From Desulfovibrionaceae bacterium UBA930 (GTDB taxonomy: Bacteria > Desulfobacterota > Desulfovibrionia > Desulfovibrionales > Desulfovibrionaceae): a stretch of 5,152 nucleotides of DNA. Made by a program: the position numbers and the translations under genes. Below, in pieces: positions 1-4,528 of this stretch. Where the stretch lies: contig DBDO01000150.1 of assembly GCA_002293605.1 (NCBI GenBank), forward strand, positions 1 through 5,152, written 5' to 3'. How positions within the stretch are numbered: position 1 is the first letter of the stretch; every line of letters starts with the position of its first letter. A model generated the notes under the pieces. That model did not search any database, was not told the DNA's origin, and saw only the letters and a list, made by a program, of their open reading frames with translations.

Positions 1-928
1 CAAGAGCGGCAGCGAGCAGGGTCCATTCACGCAGGAGCGCATCGCGCCCGGTCCAGAGCAACTGGGCCGCATGACTGGGCGTGGCCGCGCGCAGATCCGC
101 CGTCATGTCCGCAAGGGTGAAGTCCACCTCATGCCCGATGCCCGCAAGTACCGGGACAGGCGAGGCATGGACGGCCCTGGCCAGACGCTCATCGTTAAAG
201 GCCCACAGGTCTTCAATGGAGCCGCCGCCCCGTATGAGCACCAGAACCTCGGCCCAGCCTTCATCCCAAATACGGCGCATGGCCGCGATAATAGCCGGGG
301 GGGCGCCTTCCCCCTGCACGGGCGCGGGGTAGATGCGAATGGATGCGCCAAGGCCCCTGCCTTCGGCAATGCGGAGAAAATCGTGTATGGCTGCGCCCTG
401 CGGGGCCGTGATCACAGCAACGCGCTGCGGGTTTTCTGGCAGGGGGCGTTTGCGTTCCGGTGCAAAAAAGCCAAGGCCTTCAAGGGAGGTCCGCAAACGC
501 GCGAATTCTTCGTGCAGGCGACCAAGCCCCACTTCCTGGGCCAGCTCAACGATTAGTTGATATGCGCCTCGCGGCTCATAGACGCCTATACGGCCCGCGC
601 ATACGATCTCCTGTCCGTTTTCAAGGTGCGTGGCCAGACTCGGGCGCGGGCCCTGCTCGTAGACTTCTCCGGTGAGCGGGTCAAAGCGCTCTTCTTCCTG
701 GTGGCCGTTTTTGAACCAAACAGCGGGGAGGGCGCTGCTTTCATCCTTGAGGGAAAAATAAACATGCCCTGAAGAGGGGCGCGAGAGATTGACAACCTGG
801 CCGCGCACCCAGACAAAGGGAAAGGCCGATTCAAGGCTGCCCTTGATGGCCTTGGTCAGGGCGCTGACGGAAAAGATTTGCGGATCGCCGCACAGGGAAA
901 AGGGCGGGGGCAGGGCCGTCACTGTCAT
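1..928 (-). CDS. xseA: Exodeoxyribonuclease VII large subunit, 3' end cut by window edge
   Basis: Large subunit of exonuclease VII, the cytoplasmic XseA-XseB enzyme that degrades single-stranded DNA from both ends to short oligonucleotides, in repair and recombination. The visible 309 residues begin MTVTALPPPF and have no internal stop. Residues about 17-130 form the N-terminal OB-fold (VWVRGQVVNL, SSGHVYFSLKD, YEPRGAYQLIVE). The catalytic region starts near 165 with AVITAPQGAAIHDF, then RGGGSIEDLWAFNDER (233-248) and GIGHEVDFTLADMTADLRA (263-281). D183, R233, H266 and D269 align, at a constant offset of 28, with the conserved E. coli XseA residues D155, R205, H238 and D241 as I recall them. 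E. coli XseA is about 456 aa, so roughly the last third lies outside. The start ATG has AAAGGA four bases upstream (933-938); an earlier ATG at 933 stops after two codons. The OB-fold has an apparent insertion near 77-99. XseB would be expected elsewhere. Family assignment is very secure. Confidence 0.97.
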   Translation of the reverse strand, partial: MTVTALPPPFSLCGDPQIFSVSALTKAIKGSLESAFPFVWVRGQVVNLSRPSSGHVYFSLKDESSALPAVWFKNGHQEEERFDPLTGEVYEQGPRPSLATHLENGQEIVCAGRIGVYEPRGAYQLIVELAQEVGLGRLHEEFARLRTSLEGLGFFAPERKRPLPENPQRVAVITAPQGAAIHDFLRIAEGRGLGASIRIYPAPVQGEGAPPAIIAAMRRIWDEGWAEVLVLIRGGGSIEDLWAFNDERLARAVHASPVPVLAGIGHEVDFTLADMTADLRAATPSHAAQLLWTGRDALLREWTLLAAAL

Positions 929-975
929 CTCATCCTTTCGCCCTAGGCAAGAATGCCGGGTTCGGGGCCGCAGGC

Positions 976-996
976 CGTCTTTGCGCTGCAAAGACG
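976..996. repeat. Perfect 9-bp inverted repeat in the lipoprotein-xseA gap
   Basis: CGTCTTTGC (976-984) and GCAAAGACG (988-996) are exact reverse complements around a 3-base loop, inside the 116-base gap between the lipoprotein stop and the xseA start. As RNA it would fold into a tight hairpin about 50 bases upstream of xseA. No T-run follows it in either direction: GC-rich sequence follows on the minus strand and AAAAGCGC on the plus strand. It therefore does not look like a standard intrinsic terminator. It could be an mRNA processing or stability element, or chance. I see no clear sigma-70 promoter in the rest of the gap. Confidence 0.6.
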
Positions 997-1044
997 AAAA
1001 GCGCGCAGGACCGGGATGGCCCTGGCAGTTTCCTGCGGCAGGGG

Positions 1045-1446
1045 CTACTCGCAGGCAAAGACCGTATAGGCCTGAAAAATTCCTTCAGGCTGGGTAAGCG
1101 AGGGAAAGCCGCCCAGGCTTTTGGGGTCAAAGGCATCGGTTTTGGGGTCCAGGGGAAAGCGGAAGGTGATGTCCATCATTTTCTGTTCCTTGACCCAGGC
1201 GGGGAGCTTGTCCCCGGCAATGGTTCCCCTGAGCGTGGCGCTTTTTCTGCCGTCCGGGTTTTTTTCAAGGCCCCAGACCGGCCCTTCCAGCAGGCCAAGG
1301 GCCAGATCCTGCATGGTTTTTCCCTTGCAGTCGGGAACAAGGGTCTTTTTCACCCTGTCTATTTTGGCTTCATCGGTGCAGCCTGCCACAAAAAGCAGCA
1401 AAAGGGCGGCGAGCGGGATGCAACGTTTAAAGGGGCTGTGATACAT
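1045..1446 (-). CDS. Small lipoprotein of unknown function
   Basis: A 133-aa protein I do not recognise. It begins MYHSPFKRC, has a hydrophobic run (residues 10-22, IPLAALLLLFVAG) and a lipobox VAGC, so Cys23 is the predicted acylated residue after signal peptidase II cleavage. Residue +2 is Thr, not Asp, which by the E. coli Lol rule would favour the outer membrane (inference). The mature part of about 110 residues is soluble and charged. It contains WG (58-59), a strand-like ATLRGTIAG (70-78), AWVKEQ (83-88) and DITFRFPLD (92-100). The only other mature cysteines are Cys40 and Cys132, one near each end, which could form a disulfide. The reading frame stays open upstream to an ATG at 1602, but that extension is the shadow of the DedA gene and would bury the signal peptide. 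The start at 1446 has AAGGAG seven bases upstream. The gene overlaps the end of the DedA gene by 20 bases, suggesting coupled translation. Confidence 0.85.
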   Translation of the reverse strand: MYHSPFKRCIPLAALLLLFVAGCTDEAKIDRVKKTLVPDCKGKTMQDLALGLLEGPVWGLEKNPDGRKSATLRGTIAGDKLPAWVKEQKMMDITFRFPLDPKTDAFDPKSLGGFPSLTQPEGIFQAYTVFACE

Positions 1447-2260
1447 CGGAGGACTCCTTAGCCTTTGGGGCGCTGTCCGTATTGGCGGCGGCATCCCGGA
1501 AAGTATTCTGTTGCCCGGACAGGTCACGCTCCCGGCACTCGGGGGAAGGCGGCATGCCCTGCCCGGCCTCCTCCCGGCATTGTTCGGCGATATCCTTGGC
1601 ATTTTTTACAGTGCGGCGCGCGCGCAGGTACCAGATCAGCAGGACGGCTGCGATAAGGCCGAGCAGCAGGTACAAAATGCCGTGCCCGAGGTCTTCCATG
1701 ACCTTGTGAAAGGCCTCCCCGGCCAGACGCCCGCCATAGGTAAAGGTCAGTGCCCATACCCCCGCGCCAATGGCGTTGAGGAAAAAGAACTTCTTGTGGG
1801 TCACGCCGCTCAGGCCCAACATGATGGGCGTGATGTTGCGCACGCCGTAAACAAAGCGGAAGCCGAGAATGAGAGCTATATCATATTTTTTGAAAAGGGC
1901 CGAGGCCTTATGCATATTTTTTGCTATTTTTGGAAAATAGCGCAGGGCGTCCGCGCCCTTGTGCTTGCCCAGGCTGAACATGAGCTGATCGCTCGCAAAA
2001 CTGCCGCAAAAGGCGCTCAGGGCGATGAGCCAGGGCTCAAGCCCTATTTTTTGTGAAAGAGCGCCCGCGATGATGACAACGGTCTCGCCTTCGAGAAAGG
2101 TCCAGAATAAAATGACGATATAGCCATATTCACTGAGCAGCTGTTTTGTATCTTTGTCGGAAGTGCCGATGGCATAGCCGAGGGCGCAGACGATCAACAC
2201 AAGAAGAAGCGCCACATACCAATATTTGCGCAGAAGTTTCAAAAAATCGCTTTTGGTCAT
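1427..2260 (-). CDS. DedA/VTT-family inner-membrane protein, YohD-like
   Basis: A 277-aa polytopic protein of the DedA (VTT, SNARE-associated) family, whose members act in phospholipid translocation, membrane potential and envelope integrity. Hydrophobic segments lie near 14-32, 44-68, 77-97, 126-150, 157-178 and 194-212. The family signatures are FLEGETVVIIAG (55-66), with membrane-embedded acidic residues E57 and E59, and GFRFVYGVRNITP (133-145), with the paired arginines R135 and R141. The EGETV and RFxYGxR forms resemble E. coli YohD (recalled) rather than YqjA/YghB, which carry a proline-glycine between the arginines. Residues about 213-277 are a polar, charged tail that looks disordered, unusually long for the family. 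The start at 2260 has GAGG five bases upstream and follows thrC by 31 bases, so co-transcription is likely. The last 20 bases encode the start of the lipoprotein gene in another frame. Family is secure; substrate unknown. Confidence 0.93.
   Translation of the reverse strand: MTKSDFLKLLRKYWYVALLLVLIVCALGYAIGTSDKDTKQLLSEYGYIVILFWTFLEGETVVIIAGALSQKIGLEPWLIALSAFCGSFASDQLMFSLGKHKGADALRYFPKIAKNMHKASALFKKYDIALILGFRFVYGVRNITPIMLGLSGVTHKKFFFLNAIGAGVWALTFTYGGRLAGEAFHKVMEDLGHGILYLLLGLIAAVLLIWYLRARRTVKNAKDIAEQCREEAGQGMPPSPECRERDLSGQQNTFRDAAANTDSAPKAKESSDVSQPL
1454..1459 (-). promoter_or_regulatory. Ribosome-binding site of the lipoprotein gene, inside the DedA gene
   Basis: AAGGAG on the minus strand, seven bases before the ATG at 1446. 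It lies within the last codons of the DedA gene. It decides the lipoprotein start at 1446 over the far upstream in-frame ATG at 1602. Its position means ribosomes finishing the DedA protein clear the site, which is the usual layout for translational coupling. Confidence 0.75.
1882..1941. repeat. AT-rich patch with a direct and an inverted repeat inside the DedA gene
   Basis: CATATTTTTTG occurs twice, at 1882-1892 and 1913-1923. GCTATTTT (1923-1930) is the exact reverse complement of AAAATAGC (1934-1941) across a 3-base loop. The patch is clearly more AT-rich than the rest of the window and encodes the lysine-rich loop around DedA-protein residues 107-127. Lysine, Tyr, Phe, Ile and Asn codons explain much of the composition, so this may be chance rather than a functional element. 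Confidence 0.45.
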
Positions 2261-2270
2261 GAGCGCCTCG

Positions 2271-2282
2271 GCTTGATCAAGC
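2271..2282. repeat. Perfect 12-bp palindrome between thrC and the DedA gene
   Basis: GCTTGATCAAGC is identical on both strands and lies in the 31-base gap between the thrC stop and the DedA start, just upstream of the DedA ribosome-binding site. It has no spacer, so it cannot form an ordinary RNA hairpin, but it has the symmetry of a dimeric protein-binding site. It does not match the FNR, CRP or HcpR half-site spacing I know. Function unknown; chance is a fair explanation. Confidence 0.4.
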
Positions 2283-2291
2283 GGTTCAGAA

Positions 2292-3746
2292 TCAGCCTTC
2301 GCCTTTTTCCGTAAGATTCAGGCGCTGCGCCATCTTTGCGGCGGTCGCCAGAACAAAGGCCTCTTCGGACATGGCCGCGCGCTCTTCCGGGCGCAGCAGC
2401 AGTTCAGGTTTATTGACCAGGGCCGGGTTCGGGACAACGCCGAATTCCGGAGGAAAGCTTCCTTCAAAATACATGTTCTGAAAGTCCATGAACTTGAGCG
2501 CGTGCGCTGTTGCGTCAAGCACGCAACAGTCCTGCGCGCCGACAAGCCCGTAGGACTTGGCCGCCAGCAGCCCGGCCAGACACTCCCCGCCCTGAGTGCA
2601 GGAGATATGCCCGTGCCGGTTGGCCAGAAGCATGCCGTCCATAATGGCCTGTTCGCTTACCTGCATGACCTGGAAGGCCTCCTTCCCGGCAATGCCGGTA
2701 TATTCCTCTACCAAAGCCCTGACCCTGGGGAAGGAGACGGGGTTGCCGATCATGGCGGCCTGAGCCGCTGAAGGCCGCACCTTGACCGCCTCGAAAACGC
2801 GTTTGTCTTTGGGCGCGCTGTAGTAACGGTACACCGGGTCGGCGTGCTGCGACTGCACGCCGAAAATTTTGGGCAGGGCGTCAATGATCTTCAGGCGCTG
2901 CAACTTGAGGAAGCCGCGCAGAATGGCCGTGATGTTGCCCGCGTTGCCGATGGGCACGAAGAGGCAGAGATTGTTCGTATTCCAGTTGCGCCACTGGGCG
3001 ACTTCAAAGGCGTAGCTTTCCTGCCCCAGAATGCGCCAGCTGTTTTTGGAGTTCAAAAGGGCCACGCGGTAGCGATCGGCTAGAAACTCCACAACCTTCA
3101 TACAGTCATCGAACACACCGGGCACTTCCAGCACGATGGCGCCGCTCCCTAGAGGCTGGGAGAGCTGCTGCGGCGTCACCTTGCCGTGCGGCAGAAGAAC
3201 AACGGATTTGACCGCACCGCCCACATAGGAGGCATACAGGGCCGCCGCAGCCGAGGTGTCCCCGGTGGAGGCACAGACCGTGAGCACTTCATCCCAGCCC
3301 TTTGTGCGGATCAGGGCTTTCAAATAACTGAAGGCGCAGGCCATGCCCCTGTCTTTGAACGAGGCGCTCGGGTTCTGCCCATCGTTTTTGTAGGCGAAAT
3401 CAAGGCCCACAATTTCCCGCAGGGCAGCGGAGGCAGTAATGACCGGGGTGCCGCCCTCGCCGAGGTAGATGATGTCCTCCTCATCCAGCACCGGGGCCAT
3501 AAGTTCATAGAAGCGGAAAATGCCGCGCAGGGCCGTGCACTTGCCTGCGGCCCGGCTGTCGAAAAGCCTTTGCCATTCCTCGCCGCTCGTGCGGGTCAGG
3601 CTGTCAAAGCCCGCGTCTTCAAGCAGCAGCACATCGCCGCATCCGGGGCAGGTGTACAGCAGTTTGTCAATGGGATGGCTTTGTCCGCAGCCCAGGCAGA
3701 TGTAGTGCATCTGGCCGCGATAACTGGGAAAGGTGGAGGAATGCAT
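2292..3746 (-). CDS. thrC: Threonine synthase
   Basis: Cytoplasmic PLP enzyme (fold type II) converting O-phospho-L-homoserine and water to L-threonine and phosphate, the last step of threonine synthesis. It has 484 residues, longer than many bacterial ThrC proteins (about 350-430). Residues 17-36 form a four-cysteine zinc-ribbon-like element (CLGC, CPGC). Then come GEGGTPVI (96-103), ASFKDRG (128-134) with K131 as the expected PLP Schiff-base lysine, STGDTSAAA (160-168), the phosphate-binding loop PIGNAGN (265-271) and DATAHALKF (411-419) near the C-terminus. The start at 3746 has AAGGA five bases upstream; the next Met (residue 13) has no such site and is less likely. It lies 79 bases after plsY and 31 before the DedA gene. 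I see no leader peptide or riboswitch upstream, although the gap is too short to hold much. No other threonine-pathway gene is in view. Assignment is secure. Confidence 0.95.
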   Translation of the reverse strand: MHSSTFPSYRGQMHYICLGCGQSHPIDKLLYTCPGCGDVLLLEDAGFDSLTRTSGEEWQRLFDSRAAGKCTALRGIFRFYELMAPVLDEEDIIYLGEGGTPVITASAALREIVGLDFAYKNDGQNPSASFKDRGMACAFSYLKALIRTKGWDEVLTVCASTGDTSAAAALYASYVGGAVKSVVLLPHGKVTPQQLSQPLGSGAIVLEVPGVFDDCMKVVEFLADRYRVALLNSKNSWRILGQESYAFEVAQWRNWNTNNLCLFVPIGNAGNITAILRGFLKLQRLKIIDALPKIFGVQSQHADPVYRYYSAPKDKRVFEAVKVRPSAAQAAMIGNPVSFPRVRALVEEYTGIAGKEAFQVMQVSEQAIMDGMLLANRHGHISCTQGGECLAGLLAAKSYGLVGAQDCCVLDATAHALKFMDFQNMYFEGSFPPEFGVVPNPALVNKPELLLRPEERAAMSEEAFVLATAAKMAQRLNLTEKGEG

Positions 3747-3825
3747 GACTATCCTTGTAAAAATACTCTGGGCTGTTTCTCAATGTGACGGTGACGATAG
3801 CACAAGGGGGGCCTTAGGGCCAGCG
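3747..3825. other. plsY-thrC intergenic region
   Basis: These 79 bases contain the thrC ribosome-binding site (AAGGA, 3752-3756) and a tandem GTGACG doublet at 3785-3796. A weak GGCC-CTAA-GGCC stem just after the plsY stop is followed by C-rich rather than T-rich sequence on the minus strand. A TTGAGA hexamer on the minus strand could pass as a -35 box, but no good -10 box sits 16-18 bases downstream. I therefore do not call a promoter or terminator here, and thrC is probably read through from plsY. Confidence 0.4.
3752..3756 (-). promoter_or_regulatory. Ribosome-binding site deciding the thrC start
   Basis: AAGGA on the minus strand, five bases before the ATG at 3746. The alternative start 12 codons downstream, closer to the first zinc-ribbon cysteine, is preceded by CGCGGCCAG, which is not a ribosome-binding site. 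The first Met is therefore preferred. Confidence 0.7.
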
Positions 3826-4434
3826 CTATGCGGATGTGGAGCGCTGCCAGGGCTTTTCGTCCCCACGCAGCAGACGGCGGATGTTTCCCCGATGGGCACA
3901 AACAATCAGTGCGGCCACAAGCAGGGAGAACCAGAGATCGCCCCAGGCAGCTTGCAGCAGAAAGAGCAGCGGCAAAGCGCAGACCAGGGTCAGGGAGCCA
4001 GCGGAAACGTAGCCTGTGCGCCAGATGACGGCGATGCAGGCAAGGCCCGCCAGAACCAGGGACCAGGGGGCAAGTGCCAGAAAGACGCCGACCGTACTGG
4101 CCACGCCTTTGCCGCCCTTATAGTTGAGAAAGACGGAAAACATGTGTCCGCAGATCACGGCGAGCCCGGCCGGATAGGCAAGGCTTTGCAGCCCGCTGTC
4201 GGAAGCGGTGAACAAAAGCACGGGGAGAAAGCCCTTGAGCAGATCGCAGAGCAGGGTGAGCAGCCCCCACTTAAAGCCGCAGAGGCGCGAGACATTGGTC
4301 GCACCCACATTGCAACTGCCCTCAAGACGGGGGTCGATGCCGCAGAACTTTTTGGCGAACAGCAGCCCAAAGGGGATGGAACCAATAAAAAAAGCGGCTA
4401 CGGCAACAATGATCGCACTGAAAAAATAGTCCAT
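3826..4434 (-). CDS. plsY: Acyl-phosphate:glycerol-3-phosphate acyltransferase PlsY
   Basis: Inner-membrane enzyme that moves the acyl group from acyl phosphate (made by PlsX) to glycerol-3-phosphate, giving lysophosphatidate, the first committed step of phospholipid synthesis. The 202 residues match the family length (about 200). All three conserved motifs are visible: GSIPFGLLFA with GIDPRLEGSCNVGATNVSR (18-50), GHMFSVFLNYKGGKGVAS (96-113), and HRGNIRRLLRGDE (181-193) at the C-terminus. Hydrophobic segments lie near 3-28, 54-75, 85-103, 112-138 and 143-179. In motif 1 the usual GSGN reads GSCN (Cys41). The frame is open upstream to 4500, but the start at 4434 has GAGGAA eight bases upstream and gives the standard N-terminus. 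No plsX is in view. The gene sits 85 bases after the RNB-family gene and 79 before thrC. Assignment is secure. Confidence 0.96.
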   Translation of the reverse strand: MDYFFSAIIVAVAAFFIGSIPFGLLFAKKFCGIDPRLEGSCNVGATNVSRLCGFKWGLLTLLCDLLKGFLPVLLFTASDSGLQSLAYPAGLAVICGHMFSVFLNYKGGKGVASTVGVFLALAPWSLVLAGLACIAVIWRTGYVSAGSLTLVCALPLLFLLQAAWGDLWFSLLVAALIVCAHRGNIRRLLRGDEKPWQRSTSA

Positions 4435-4442
4435 GGTCTGAC

Positions 4443-4448
4443 TTCCTC
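4443..4448 (-). promoter_or_regulatory. Ribosome-binding site deciding the plsY start
   Basis: GAGGAA on the minus strand, eight bases before the ATG at 4434, preceded by an A-rich run. It supports the 202-aa form over the form beginning 22 codons upstream at 4500, which would add a polar N-terminal extension unlike other PlsY proteins. Confidence 0.8.
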
Positions 4449-4458
4449 TTTTTTTATT

Positions 4459-4471
4459 CGGGCTTTGCCCG
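4459..4471. repeat. Small hairpin upstream of plsY
   Basis: CGGGC and GCCCG pair around an AAA loop on the minus strand. The hairpin ends about 10 bases before the plsY ribosome-binding site and is followed by AATAAAAAAAG. The run after it is A, not T, on the transcribed strand, so it is not an intrinsic terminator for this operon. On the plus strand the T-run precedes rather than follows the stem. It may keep the A-rich ribosome-binding site single-stranded, or be chance. Confidence 0.4.
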
Positions 4472-4500
4472 CAGATGTTCTGGATGGTTTTGGCAGTCAC

Positions 4501-4528
4501 GAAGCAGCCCTAAAAAAGGCTAGGCTTC
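4501..4528. repeat. Interrupted inverted repeat spanning the stop codon of the RNB gene
   Basis: GAAGC-AGCC (4501-4509) pairs with GGCT (4518-4521) and GCTTC (4524-4528), giving nine base pairs with a two-base bulge and an eight-base loop. On the minus strand the stem opens in the last codons of the RNB-family gene, includes its TAG stop and has TTTTTT in the loop. No T-run follows the 3' arm, so termination is doubtful; an mRNA-end or processing hairpin is possible. Confidence 0.45.

Noticed and set aside
71..556. Plus-strand open frame of 161 codons antisense to xseA
   Set aside because: The minus strand encodes the conserved exonuclease VII motifs without interruption across the same region.
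930..1136. Small minus-strand frame ending next to the xseA start
   Set aside because: Most of it overlaps the lipoprotein gene out of frame and crosses the hairpin gap. It has no convincing start signal or recognisable composition.
1447..1602. N-terminal extension of the lipoprotein to the ATG at 1602
   Set aside because: It is in the shadow of the DedA gene and would place 52 polar residues ahead of a textbook lipoprotein signal peptide; the strong ribosome-binding site is at the inner start.
1511..2056. Plus-strand open frame of 181 codons antisense to the DedA gene
   Set aside because: The minus strand carries clear DedA signatures and membrane helices; this frame is a by-product of codon bias.
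3186..3788. Plus-strand open frame of 200 codons antisense to thrC
   Set aside because: It is a shadow of the threonine synthase frame, with no recognisable domain and no strong ribosome-binding site.
3785..3825. Possible terminator after plsY (GGCC-CTAA-GGCC stem)
   Set aside because: Only four base pairs and followed by C-rich sequence on the transcribed strand, so it lacks terminator features.
4459..4471. Possible intrinsic terminator upstream of plsY
   Set aside because: The stem is followed by A-rich sequence on the transcribed strand; the T-run lies on the wrong side for the other strand.
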